Assembly (NCBI RefSeq): GCF_026672545.1
Contig: NZ_JAPPRJ010000001.1
Coordinates: forward strand, 930,001-994,000
Direction: 5' to 3'
Origin: Rhizobium sp. SL86
GTDB taxonomy: Bacteria; Pseudomonadota; Alphaproteobacteria; Rhizobiales; Rhizobiaceae
Length of the DNA stretch: 64,000 bases
Positions 44,180-52,905 of the stretch are shown here, in pieces. Position 1 is the first letter of the stretch, and each line of letters starts with the position of its first letter. Under the pieces are notes generated by a model. That model worked only from the letters and a program-made list of their open reading frames with translations. It was not told the origin of the DNA and did no database searches. The translations under genes were made by a program, and so were the position numbers.

Positions 44180-45636
44180 TCGTACTGCTCCCGATATTTG
44201 CGTACGATGTAAAGGGCCAGCACATTGAGGGCGAGGGTGAAGGTGAACAGCGTCAGGCCGAGCGCGAAGGCAACGAGCGTCTCGGGGCTGGCAAATTCGG
44301 TATCACCCGTCAGCTGGCTGACGATCTTGACGGTCACGGTCGTCATGGCCTCGAAGGGATTGAGGTCCAGCTTGGCAGCCGCACCGGCCCCGAGCACGAC
44401 GATCATGGTTTCACCGATCGCGCGGCTGGCCGCGAGAAGGATGGCGCCCACGATACCCGGCAGCGCGGCCGGCATGACGACTTTCCGGATCGTTTCCGAC
44501 TGGGTTGCGCCAAGACCGTAAGACCCATCTCGCAGAGCCTGCGGTACGGCATTGATAATGTCGTCAGACAGAGAGGAGACGAAGGGGATGATCATGATGC
44601 CCATGACCAGGCCAGCCGTCAGCACCGACGAGGAGGACGAACCGAGCCCGAGCGGCTGGGCTAAATAATCGCGCAGGAACGGACCGATGGTGACGAGCGC
44701 GAAGAGACCGTAGACGATGGTCGGAATGCCGGCCAGCATCTCGATCGCCGGCTTGGCAAAACTGCGCAGCGACTTGCCGGCATATTCGGACAGGTAAATT
44801 GCGATCATCAGCCCGATCGGAACCGCAACCAGGAGCGCGATGAAGGAGACGTAGAAAGTACCCCACAAAAGCGGCAGGATACCGAGATCGGAACCACCGC
44901 GGAACTGCGGGTTCCAGACCGTCGAGAAGAAGAAGTCTTGCGCGGGATAGATCTTGAAGAAGGAAATCGTCTCGAACACCAGCGACAGGATGATGCCGAC
45001 GGTGGTCAGGATCGCGACCAGCGACGAGGCAATCAGCAGCAACTTGATGAAGCTTTCACTGACATTGCGAGCGCGCATGTGCGGCTCGATGCGGCGATAG
45101 ACAAGGCCTGCCAACACCGCCGCGATGGCAATGACCGTGGCCGCCATCAGAATGCTGCCCGTCTGGGTCATCGAACGATAGGCCCGAGCAGCTTCGAAAA
45201 CGGCTACCGGCACATCACCGACGAGCGGCACGCCGACTTCAGCGAGGCGCGCGCGCAGATCCGACGGATTGGCCGCGATGCGATCAACCTCCGCTTCACC
45301 CACGCCACCCTTGGCGAGCACCGCATCAAGGCCACCAGCGATGCGGCGGACGTCCGACATCACGAGGCTAAGGGCGCCGCCCTCGGGGATCGCGCTGTCC
45401 GGGATCATGGCGGTGACGCTGCGCTCGATCACAACCGGCTGGATGAGAAGCCAGAGAACCAGGGCAAGCAAGGCCGGAACGGCTGCGAACAGGCCGACCA
45501 TTTGGCCGTAATAACTGGGAAGAGAATGCAGTTTGATGCCGCTCTGTTGAGAGACGGCCATGGCTCGCTGTCTGCCGAAGACATACCCCAGTGCCGCGAG
45601 CACCAGGACAACGAGAATAATGACGCCAACGCTCAT
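44176..45636 (-). CDS. pstC: Phosphate ABC transporter permease PstC
   Basis: The 486-residue permease has an N-terminal extension with extra helices and an extracytoplasmic domain (about residues 75-170). The canonical core contains EYAGKSLRSFAKPAIEMLAG, PTIVYGLFALVTIGPFLRDY and the EAA loop ALPGIVGAILLAASRAIGET. It forms the channel with PstA. The pstS gene is upstream, separated by 75 bp that contain a strong stem-loop. Confidence 0.93.
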   Translation of the reverse strand: MSVGVIILVVLVLAALGYVFGRQRAMAVSQQSGIKLHSLPSYYGQMVGLFAAVPALLALVLWLLIQPVVIERSVTAMIPDSAIPEGGALSLVMSDVRRIAGGLDAVLAKGGVGEAEVDRIAANPSDLRARLAEVGVPLVGDVPVAVFEAARAYRSMTQTGSILMAATVIAIAAVLAGLVYRRIEPHMRARNVSESFIKLLLIASSLVAILTTVGIILSLVFETISFFKIYPAQDFFFSTVWNPQFRGGSDLGILPLLWGTFYVSFIALLVAVPIGLMIAIYLSEYAGKSLRSFAKPAIEMLAGIPTIVYGLFALVTIGPFLRDYLAQPLGLGSSSSSVLTAGLVMGIMIIPFVSSLSDDIINAVPQALRDGSYGLGATQSETIRKVVMPAALPGIVGAILLAASRAIGETMIVVLGAGAAAKLDLNPFEAMTTVTVKIVSQLTGDTEFASPETLVAFALGLTLFTFTLALNVLALYIVRKYREQYE

Positions 45637-45672
45637 GTTGCCCCTACCCTCTTCAAAAACTCTTCAAGAAAT

Positions 45673-45697
45673 TGACGGCGCGGAAACCGCGCCGTCA
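45673..45697 (-). promoter_or_regulatory. Strong stem-loop between pstS and pstC
   Basis: TGACGGCGCGG (45673-45683) and CCGCGCCGTCA (45687-45697) are perfect complements with a three-base loop, starting 14 bp after the pstS stop. A weak T-stretch follows on the reverse strand. It could act as a partial terminator or protect the pstS message, so that binding protein exceeds permease. Confidence 0.6.
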
Positions 45698-45711
45698 GAG
45701 GAGAGACAGTC

Positions 45712-46752
45712 TTACTTCAGCGGAGCCATCGGCGTGCGAGCCTTGACGGCAGCCTGGGTCTTCTTCAGTTCCGGATCGGAAACCAGACCGTAGGCAGCGA
45801 GCGGGCCGTTCGGGCCAGCCATGTCGTCGGATACGAAGAACTCAACATATTCCTGCAGGCCCGGGATGACGTCCAGGTGCGCGTTCTTCACGTAGAAGTA
45901 CAGCGGACGCGAAACCGGATACTTGCCAGCAGCGATGGTTTCGACAGACGGCGTTACGCCAGCCATCGTGGCAACCTGCAGCTTGTCGGTGTTGTTCTGG
46001 TAGAAGGACAGACCGAAGACGCCGATGCCGTTCTTGTTGGCATCGATGCGAGCCAGGGTTTCCGGATAGTCGCCGTCGATGTCAACCGACACGCCGTCCG
46101 TACGGATGGCGCCGCAAGCCTTGGTGGCAGCAGCCTTGTCGTTGTTGTTGGCAGCGAGCTGGGCTTCGTAGGTGCCGTTTTCCTTGCAGCCGTCGATGAT
46201 GACCTTTTCATCGAACACTTCGCGGGTGCCGTGCTTGGTGCCCGGGATGAAGGTCAGGATCGGCTGATCCGGCAGGTCAGCGCGAACGTCCTTCCAGGTC
46301 TTGTTCGGGTTGTCGACGAGCTTGCCGCCCTTCAGAACCTTGGCAGCAATGGCGTTGTGCCAGTCAGCCTGGGTGAAGGCGAACTTCGGACCCTTGATGT
46401 CGGACGCAAACACGATGCCATCGTAACCGATGCGGACTTCCTGGATGTCCTTTACGCCGTTCTTGGCGCAGGTTTCGATGTCGGACTTGCTGATGCGCGA
46501 GGAGGAGTTGGCGATGTCGATGGTGTTCTCGCCCACGCCTTCGCAGAGCTTCTTACGGCCAGCGCCCGAACCGCCACCTTCAACAACCGGGGTCGGATGC
46601 TTGGAGTTTTCACCGAAGGCTTCAGCGACGATGGATGCGTAAGGCAGAACCGTGGAAGAGCCAGCAATCTGGATCTGGTCGCGCGCAACGGCAACGCCGG
46701 TGAAGGCGACGGACGCCACCAGGGCAGCCGCGGAAAGTTTCACGATGTTCAT
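45712..46752 (-). CDS. pstS: Periplasmic phosphate-binding protein PstS
   Basis: The 346-residue binding protein has a signal peptide (MNIVKLSAAALVASVAFTGV, cleaved near AVA-RD) and the phosphate-binding loops IAGSSTVLPYASIVAEAFG, VVEGGGSGAGRKKLCEGVGE and DIANSSSRISKSDIETC, plus PGTKHGTREVFDEKV. It captures phosphate for the Pst importer. The start at 46752 is preceded by GGGAGACTACA. A triple PHO box lies about 100 bp upstream, so it is strongly PhoB-dependent. Confidence 0.95.
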   Translation of the reverse strand: MNIVKLSAAALVASVAFTGVAVARDQIQIAGSSTVLPYASIVAEAFGENSKHPTPVVEGGGSGAGRKKLCEGVGENTIDIANSSSRISKSDIETCAKNGVKDIQEVRIGYDGIVFASDIKGPKFAFTQADWHNAIAAKVLKGGKLVDNPNKTWKDVRADLPDQPILTFIPGTKHGTREVFDEKVIIDGCKENGTYEAQLAANNNDKAAATKACGAIRTDGVSVDIDGDYPETLARIDANKNGIGVFGLSFYQNNTDKLQVATMAGVTPSVETIAAGKYPVSRPLYFYVKNAHLDVIPGLQEYVEFFVSDDMAGPNGPLAAYGLVSDPELKKTQAAVKARTPMAPLK

Positions 46753-46852
46753 TGTAGTCTCCCGATAGGGCTTGTGTGAATTCTGCTGCACCAGCTCTCG
46801 CTCTCGCCGGTGCTCGGCCCGTTTGTATTAGCCGCCGTAGCCCCACGCTTTT

Positions 46853-46881
46853 ATGTCAGTTTGATGAAACAATTGTGACAA
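46853..46881 (-). promoter_or_regulatory. Triple PHO box upstream of pstS
   Basis: Read on the reverse strand the site is TTGTCAC-AATT-GTTTCAT-CAAA-CTGACAT, three seven-base half-sites at an exact 11-base period. The consensus half-site is CTGTCAT. It lies about 100 bp upstream of the pstS ATG and should drive the pstS-phoB transcript under phosphate limitation. Confidence 0.78.
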
Positions 46882-46943
46882 GCTATATCACTGAAAATAA
46901 AATGATTTTTCTCTCTTCGTTAACTTTCGCGCACGCCAACATG

Positions 46944-48203
46944 TCAAAATCTGACGGTAAAGTCCGTCCCCTTGCCGAGCTCGGATTTAACAATCAGCCG
47001 GGCGCGGTGGCGCGTTAGGATGTGCTTGACAATGGCAAGCCCGAGACCGGTCCCCTTTTTCGAGCGGCTGTCGGCAACGCTGACGCGGTAAAAACGCTCG
47101 GTCAGCCGCGGAACATGCTCTGCCGGAATCCCCGGACCGCGGTCGACCACGCTGAGTTCAACCGGTTGCGCGGGATCATCCTGGCGCAGGAAGACATCGA
47201 CGATCTTGCCGTCCTGGCCGTATTTGCAGGCATTCTCGACGAGGTTTTCGATGACCTGCACCAGTTCATCCCGGTCCCCCGTCACCTCCACCTTCGTATC
47301 CGGCAGATGCATGCGGATCTCGACGCCGAGATCATGGGCAAGCGGCAGTAGCGAATCCCGGACATGGCCGACAAGCGGCACGAGATCAACACGCTGGCTG
47401 GGCGCGATGTGCGCCTTCAGTTCCAGCCGCGAGAGGGACAGAAGATCATCCACAAGCCGGCTCATGCGGGTTGCCTGGTCGAGCATGATGCCGAGGAACC
47501 GTTCCTGGGCGCCCATGTCTCCCTTGGCGGGGCCCTGCAGGGTTTCGATGAAACCACGCAGCGAGGCGAGCGGCGTGCGCAATTCGTGGCTGGCATTGGC
47601 CACGAAATCCGACCGCATGCGGTCGATGCGGCGCAATTCGGAAATGTCCTTTGCGGTCAGCGCGAAATAAGGACCGCTTCTGGCCGCTTCCCCCGGCAGG
47701 TCCACCGGCGCAACACGCAGGATGAACACACGCTCCGAGGGATGACGCTCGGAATGTTCGATCTGGTTGCTCTGGCCGGTCGCCACCGTTTCGCGCACCA
47801 TGTCCAGGATGCCCGGCGAGCGCAGGCGCGCCGACAGATGCGTCCCCGGCTGCATCACGTCGAAGGCTTTTTCGGCGGCTGCATTCTGGAACAGCACATG
47901 GCCATCCCCACCGAGGACGATGACCGGCAGATCGAGCGCCGCATAAGCAGCGGCCAGATCGCCGAGCGGATCACGCGGGGGAAGAGCAACCGGCAGCGCA
48001 GGTGGCGATGGCAGTTCCTCGCCCGGAAGCGAGGGAGACAGGAGCAGCGACAGGAACATCAGCAGCCAGCCGGCCGCCACGAACAGAGGATTGATCTCCG
48101 CACCCAGGGCCAGGACTGCGAGAAGGGTTGCCGCTGCGACGGACAGCCAGCCGCGCCTGAGCTTTTCTCGCCCTGTTTCCCGTCGCTCCTCGATTGCCAT
48201 CAA
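46944..48203 (-). CDS. phoR: Phosphate regulon sensor histidine kinase PhoR
   Basis: The 419-residue kinase has two N-terminal membrane helices (VAAATLLAVLALGAEINPLF, VAAGWLLMFLSLLLSPSLPG), a PAS domain (about 95-190, VIVLGGDGHVLFQNAAAEKA), an H-box with the phosphorylated histidine (NASHELRTPLASLRGFIETL), and an ATPase domain with N-box VIENLVENACKYGQDG and G-box DRGPGIPAEHVPRL and GTGLGLAIVKHIL. It phosphorylates PhoB. It lies directly upstream of the pstS promoter on the same strand. Confidence 0.95.
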   Translation of the reverse strand: MMAIEERRETGREKLRRGWLSVAAATLLAVLALGAEINPLFVAAGWLLMFLSLLLSPSLPGEELPSPPALPVALPPRDPLGDLAAAYAALDLPVIVLGGDGHVLFQNAAAEKAFDVMQPGTHLSARLRSPGILDMVRETVATGQSNQIEHSERHPSERVFILRVAPVDLPGEAARSGPYFALTAKDISELRRIDRMRSDFVANASHELRTPLASLRGFIETLQGPAKGDMGAQERFLGIMLDQATRMSRLVDDLLSLSRLELKAHIAPSQRVDLVPLVGHVRDSLLPLAHDLGVEIRMHLPDTKVEVTGDRDELVQVIENLVENACKYGQDGKIVDVFLRQDDPAQPVELSVVDRGPGIPAEHVPRLTERFYRVSVADSRSKKGTGLGLAIVKHILTRHRARLIVKSELGKGTDFTVRF

Positions 48204-48271
48204 TCCTCTCTCTCCCGCACATGAACAGTTGCGGCGACTGCGAACTTGACCGGTGGTGATAGCCGCATCGC

Positions 48272-48278
48272 ATGACAG
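48272..48278 (-). promoter_or_regulatory. Candidate PHO half-site between phoR and ppk2
   Basis: ATGACAG is the exact reverse complement of the CTGTCAT half-site, 69 bp upstream of phoR and pointing toward it. I find no good partner half-site at the 11-bp spacing, so this is a lead rather than a call. The rest of the 219-bp gap 48204-48422 shows nothing clear. Confidence 0.3.
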
Positions 48279-48422
48279 ATATACATCGCTGTCGATGAAC
48301 TTGGGACGAAATCACCAGATCGATGCTTTTTCTCGACAAAGCGGGATATTGTGTCGCAGTCTCTCCGGGAACTGCACGCAGCCGAGATCATTGGCGAAGA
48401 CGAGAGGCCGGAGAGCTTGAGA

Positions 48423-49310
48423 ATGGACATGACGGACGCACAAAAGAGCCGCGCAGTGACCCTGGAGATCGGCGGCAAAAGCCGGGTTTTCGACATCGAC
48501 GACCCGACGCTGCCGGACTGGATTGCCGACAAGGCCCTGTCTTCCGACGGTTATCCCTACGACAAGAAGATGGACACCGATGTCTACGAGGCCGAACTGA
48601 AGGCGTTGCAGATCGAGCTGGTCAAGGCGCAGACCTTTCTGCACACAAGCGGACAACGGGTGATGGCGCTGTTCGAGGGGCGGGATGCGGCCGGCAAGGG
48701 CGGCTCGATCTTTGCGATCCGCGCCTATCTCAATCCCCGTTCCGCCCGGGTCGTGGCACTGACCAAACCGACGGAGACCGAAGCCGGGCAGTGGTATTTC
48801 CAGCGTTATGTCACGCATTTCCCGACCAGCGGCGAAATCGTCCTCTTCGACCGTTCCTGGTACAACCGCGCCGGGGTCGAACCGGTCATGGGCTTCTGCA
48901 CGCCGGAGCAGCACAAACATTTCCTCGTTCAGGCGCCCGCCTTCGAGCGCCTTATCGTCGATGAGGGCATCCATTTCTTCAAGTTCTGGCTGAACATTGG
49001 CCGTGAGATGCAGCTGAAGCGCTTTCACGACCGCCGCCACGATCCGCTGAAGGTCTGGAAACTTTCGCCGATGGATATCGCAGCGCTGACCAAATGGGAC
49101 GATTACAGCAAAAAGCGCGACCAGATGCTGGAAAGGACGCATACGAAGGAAGCACCCTGGACCGTGGTGCGCGCCAACGACAAACGCCGCGCGCGCCTCA
49201 ACATCATGCGCCATATCCTCCAGTCGTTGGACTATGAGGGCAAGAACAAGAAGGCGATCGGCGAGATCGACGGAAAAATCCTCGGCTTCGGACCAAAGGC
49301 CTTCGGCTGA
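48423..49310 (+). CDS. ppk2: Polyphosphate kinase 2
   Basis: The 295-residue protein has the PPK2 Walker [21 protein letters not shown] (about residue 80), the Walker B and lid segment [20 protein letters not shown], and [23 protein letters not shown]2 moves phosphate between polyphosphate and nucleotides, usually making GTP or ATP from GDP or ADP. I start at the ATG at 48423, with GGAGAGC upstream. Being divergent from phoR, it fits a phosphate-storage role. It converges on the next gene with no gap. Confidence 0.92.
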   Translation: MDMTDAQKSRAVTLEIGGKSRVFDIDDPTLPDWIADKALSSDGYPYDKKMDTDVYEAELKALQIELVKAQTFLHTSGQRVMALFEGRDAAGKGGSIFAIRAYLNPRSARVVALTKPTETEAGQWYFQRYVTHFPTSGEIVLFDRSWYNRAGVEPVMGFCTPEQHKHFLVQAPAFERLIVDEGIHFFKFWLNIGREMQLKRFHDRRHDPLKVWKLSPMDIAALTKWDDYSKKRDQMLERTHTKEAPWTVVRANDKRRARLNIMRHILQSLDYEGKNKKAIGEIDGKILGFGPKAFG

Positions 49311-50549
49311 TCACTGGCCCGGCAGCACGCGCACGGAATACAAAAGGATCGGCTGGCTGCCACCCAGGATGTCACTGTTGACATAGATCCGTCCGGCTTG
49401 CGTCGGTGCAAGCGTCCGGTCGAAGGTGACGCGGAACAGGGTGTCCGCCCGTTCCTGCATGGCCATGACACGATGGCGGCTGCAGGAGCCGAGGCTCGCG
49501 AAATCGCAGCGCACGGCAAGCTGCACCGCGGCATTGCCAACCGCCTGCAGGGTGAGCGCAATGGTCGAAGTCTTGCCGGCCATTTCCCGCAGAACCTCGA
49601 CCGGCACCGGAATGGCCACATCGCCGCCGGCACCCGGAGCCCGTGACGTGATGCGCAGCGCCGGACCATCGGCCATGGCGACAACCTCCGCAGAAGCCTC
49701 AGCCCCCGGTGTGACCGCGACCTTGGAATCGGCGGTATAAACCTGCAGCCAGTCATCGGAGAAACCCTGCTGCGGATTAAAGGCCTGGCCGGCTGCGCCG
49801 GTGAAATCCTCTTCCCGGACGGCGGGCGGCGGATTGGGAACGCTCGTATCCCGTTGCTCGGGCGTCAGGAAAAGCCCGCTCGAATAGGCCCACCAGCCGC
49901 CCATCGCAAGGAAAGTAAAGAATATGAAATAGATGAAGAGACGGGAGATCAGTCCACGCCTCTGGCGCTTGCGCTTTTCACCGGGAACCTGAGGCGCAGA
50001 CAATTCGCTTTCGGGCCGGGTTGCCCGCGTGGCTTTGCTTTTTTTCTTGCGGCCAAAGCGCGATTCCTTTGGACCGGGGGAGGACGGCGCCTCCGGTGCC
50101 AGTCGGTCGCTTCCCGGTTCGGCGCGCATGGCCGCAAGCGAACCGAATGCATCCTCATCACCGGCCGCCCCGGCTTCGATCTGCGACGGATCGCGCGTCT
50201 GGCCGCCAAGGCTCGGTTCGTCCATGCGGTCGGCCGCAAGGTCCGGGGTCGGCGAATCGATCTGGACCTCTGCGGCGGCACGCGCAGCAGCCTCCGCCTC
50301 GGCCGCCCTGATGCGATGGCGTTCCTCGATCTCGATCTCGCGGATCTTGTCCTCCAGGCCACGGCGCTGCCTGTCGATCACGTCCGGATCGGTGATGTCC
50401 TGCTTTTTCAGGCCGGCGTCCAGCGCCTGGCGGGCGGATTGATAGATGCGCGCCCGCACATGGGCATCATCCCGCTCCGAACGCGCCAGCGCGTTTCTGA
50501 TTGCCGTTTCCAATCCGCTCACGAAGCTTCCTTTTCCTGGCTGCGACAC
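49311..50549 (-). CDS. Membrane-anchored hypothetical protein
   Basis: The 412-residue product begins MSQPGKGSFVSGLETAIRNA. A cytoplasmic helical part (about 1-190) has coiled-coil-like DRQRRGLEDKIREIEIEERH and a low-complexity linker, then a basic stretch (RFGRKKKSKATRATR, KRKRQRRGLISRLF) and one membrane helix at about 206-224 (FIYFIFFTFLAMGGWWAYSS). The periplasmic C-terminus (about 225-412) is beta-rich, with IALTLQAVGNAAVQLAVRCD. I do not recognise the family; it looks like a rhizobial conserved protein. Its stop abuts the ppk2 stop. Confidence 0.75.
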   Translation of the reverse strand: MSQPGKGSFVSGLETAIRNALARSERDDAHVRARIYQSARQALDAGLKKQDITDPDVIDRQRRGLEDKIREIEIEERHRIRAAEAEAAARAAAEVQIDSPTPDLAADRMDEPSLGGQTRDPSQIEAGAAGDEDAFGSLAAMRAEPGSDRLAPEAPSSPGPKESRFGRKKKSKATRATRPESELSAPQVPGEKRKRQRRGLISRLFIYFIFFTFLAMGGWWAYSSGLFLTPEQRDTSVPNPPPAVREEDFTGAAGQAFNPQQGFSDDWLQVYTADSKVAVTPGAEASAEVVAMADGPALRITSRAPGAGGDVAIPVPVEVLREMAGKTSTIALTLQAVGNAAVQLAVRCDFASLGSCSRHRVMAMQERADTLFRVTFDRTLAPTQAGRIYVNSDILGGSQPILLYSVRVLPGQ

Positions 50550-50758
50550 CGGTGTTTCAGTCTGGGTTATCCTCTGAACGGGCGAACTGCAAGCATATGC
50601 CCTCGTTCAAGCCACAGCCGCTCTTTCCAAGCGACAAAGGCGGCAAGATGGCACTTCGCGCAACAAGATTGCAAAGAGGTGTCACAAGCGACTTGAAATC
50701 CTCCGCCATTGTGTGTATCAGCCGCCTCACACCGCAAGCCCGCACGGGTTTGGCGAGG

Positions 50759-50834
50759 GCCGCTTTAGCTCAGTCGGTAGAGCACGTCATTCGTAATGAC
50801 GGGGTCACGTGTTCGAGTCACGTAAGCGGCACCA
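50759..50834 (+). tRNA. tRNA-Thr (CGT)
   Basis: The 76-nt sequence folds as acceptor GCCGCTT, D-arm GCTC...GAGC, anticodon stem CGTCA/TGACG around TTCGTAA (anticodon CGT), T-loop TTCGAGT, and acceptor AAGCGGC with an encoded ACCA end. All stems pair well. Confidence 0.96.
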
Positions 50835-51077
50835 TTTTTCCCCAACACTCCCGGACCACGTTACAAGCTCTTCTCTTCCGATCGCCCAATCAGGCGAGCC
50901 TAATCAATCGTCCGCAGCGTCTTCTCTGTTCATCCCTTTGCCGTTTCGGGCCAGTTCCCCTTTAATAAAGCGGATTTTTTAGCAAAAGATTCAGGGATGG
51001 GGGGGCACACTCCCGCAGATTGCGAGCCAGCCCCGAGCGCCATGTTGCGCGGGTAACGCTTGATGGAGGATGTTGCC

Positions 51078-51332
51078 GTGCCGACGACCTATTATTCCGC
51101 CATACGTGAATTCATTGCCGAAAACTTCCTGTTCCGCGCCGATGCGGTGATCGATGACAGCCAGTCCCTGCTGGACAGCGGCGTGATGGATTCGACCGGC
51201 GTTCTGGAGCTGATTGCCTTTCTAGAAGCGACCTACGGCATTACCGTTGCCGACAACGAGATCGTGCCCGCCAATCTTGATAGCGTCGAACGCGTCTCGG
51301 TCTACCTCGCCTCGAAACTCAAAGCCGCCTGA
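51078..51332 (+). CDS. Acyl carrier protein
   Basis: The roughly 84-residue protein begins PTTYYSAIREFIAENFLFRA and has the 4'-phosphopantetheine site in DSGVMDSTGVLELIAFLEAT, where the serine of DST is the expected attachment point. I start at the GTG at 51078, with GGAGG 8 nt upstream; a TTG at 51060 would include the ribosome-binding site in the coding frame. The gene is followed after 22 bp by an acyl-AMP ligase. It is not the primary fatty-acid ACP (the sequence departs from the usual DSLD motif), so it is a dedicated carrier. Confidence 0.82.
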   Translation: MPTTYYSAIREFIAENFLFRADAVIDDSQSLLDSGVMDSTGVLELIAFLEATYGITVADNEIVPANLDSVERVSVYLASKLKAA

Positions 51333-51354
51333 CGGCGACGAAAGCGGTCGGGGG

Positions 51355-52905
51355 ATGCGCATCGAGCTTTATCTTCACCGCAACGCCGAGATCCGGCCGG
51401 AGGCGGTGGCGGTGGTGTCCGGCAGCCGGCGCATGACCTATCGCGCGCTGGCGGATGAGGTCGCGCGGCTTGCCTCCGGGCTTTCGGCGCTCGGCACCGG
51501 CCGCGGCGACCGGGTGGTGTTCGTGCTGGAGAACACGGCAGAGGCGGTCATCGCCTTCTTTGCGGTCTGGCAGCTTGGAGCGATGGCCTGCCCGCTGCAC
51601 CCCTCGATCAAGGCGGACAAGCTTGCGGAGATCCTGACGCGCACGGCCCCGACGGCGCTGATCACCCAGGCACGAACGAACCGCATGGTCAGCCTCGCCT
51701 GCGAACGCGCGGGCCTCTCGCCAACCGTCATCCTGACGGATGTCGAGACGGCACCGGACGGGGCCATCGCGTTTCATTCGCTTCCATCCTGCGCCTTGCC
51801 GCAGCTCCCGGCGCGGAGCCTCGACGAGGACGATCTGGCACTGCTGATTCATACATCGGGTTCCACCGGGCATCCGAAGGGCGTGATGCTGACGCACCGG
51901 AACCTCGATTTTGCCTGCAGCACGATCTGCGACTATCTGGGCAACGATACGCGCGATGTGGTGCTGAGCGTGCTGCCGCTCTCTTTCGGTTACGGCATCA
52001 CGCAGATGGTGACGATGATGATGGCGGGCGGCACGCTGGTGCTGGAGCGCAGTTTTGCCTTTCCGCGTGCGATCCTCGAGCGGCTTGCCGAGGAACAGGT
52101 GACCGGTTTTCCGCTCGTTCCCGCCATGGCCGGCCTGATCACCGCCATGCAGGACCTGCAGCCCGGCCTCCTGCCGCATCTGCGCTACATGACGAGTGCG
52201 GCGGCTGCCATGCCGCCTGCGGTGACGCAGGCCCTGCAGCGGCTTTTCCCGGATACCGCGCTGTTCCTGATGTATGGCCAGACGGAGTGCATCCGCACCT
52301 GTTATCTTGCGCCGGAACGTGCCGCAGACACGCCGCTGTCGGTCGGTCGGCCGCTGCCCGGCACGCAGGTGCAGATCATCGGCGAAGATGGCACACCCGT
52401 GGCATCCGGCGAGACCGGCGAACTGCAGGTGTGCGGCCCGCATGTGATGGCCGGCTACTGGAGGGATGAGGCGGCCACACAACGCGCCCTCGTCCTGCGC
52501 GGTGGACAACGCTGGCTGAAGTCCGGTGACCTGTTTCGCCAGGACGGGGATGGACTTCTTTATTACGTTGCGCGGCAGGACGACATCATCAAGACACGCG
52601 GCGAGAAAGTGAGCCCGCAGGAGGTGGAGCGCGCGCTTTATGCGCTGCCCGGCGTTCTGGAAGCCGCTGTCGAAGGTGTTGCGGATCCGCTGTTCGGCCA
52701 GGTGGTGAAGGCGCATGTGGTGCCAGCACCAGGTGTCACGCTGACCGAACGGATGGTGCGGCAGCACTGCGCCGAACATCTGGAAGATTTCATGGTGCCG
52801 AAACTCGTCGAGTTTCGCGACGCCCTGCCGAAGACGAGCACCGGAAAGATCCGGCTGTCCCTGGCAAACACGGTCTCCGAAGACACGGAAGGAAAAGTGG
52901 CATGA
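51355..52905 (+). CDS. Acyl-CoA/acyl-ACP synthetase (ANL superfamily, AMP-forming)
   Basis: The 516-residue enzyme has the AMP-binding P-loop IHTSGSTGHPKGVMLTHRNL (about residue 165), MYGQTECIRTCYLAPE (A5 motif), GELQVCGPHVMAGYW, LKSGDLFRQDGDGLLYYVAR (A7) and the catalytic lysine in PKTSTGKIRLS near the C-terminus. It should activate a carboxylic acid as an adenylate and load it on the adjacent ACP or on CoA. Substrate specificity cannot be read. It overlaps the next gene by four bases (ATGA), so ACP, ligase and NadE-like enzyme are one unit. Its sequence shows no fatty-acyl-AMP ligase insertion that I can recognise. Confidence 0.83.
   Translation: MRIELYLHRNAEIRPEAVAVVSGSRRMTYRALADEVARLASGLSALGTGRGDRVVFVLENTAEAVIAFFAVWQLGAMACPLHPSIKADKLAEILTRTAPTALITQARTNRMVSLACERAGLSPTVILTDVETAPDGAIAFHSLPSCALPQLPARSLDEDDLALLIHTSGSTGHPKGVMLTHRNLDFACSTICDYLGNDTRDVVLSVLPLSFGYGITQMVTMMMAGGTLVLERSFAFPRAILERLAEEQVTGFPLVPAMAGLITAMQDLQPGLLPHLRYMTSAAAAMPPAVTQALQRLFPDTALFLMYGQTECIRTCYLAPERAADTPLSVGRPLPGTQVQIIGEDGTPVASGETGELQVCGPHVMAGYWRDEAATQRALVLRGGQRWLKSGDLFRQDGDGLLYYVARQDDIIKTRGEKVSPQEVERALYALPGVLEAAVEGVADPLFGQVVKAHVVPAPGVTLTERMVRQHCAEHLEDFMVPKLVEFRDALPKTSTGKIRLSLANTVSEDTEGKVA

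Noticed and set aside
50999..51005. A run of seven G upstream of the ACP gene as a phase-variable tract
   Set aside because: It is outside any reading frame and too far from the promoter elements I could suggest.
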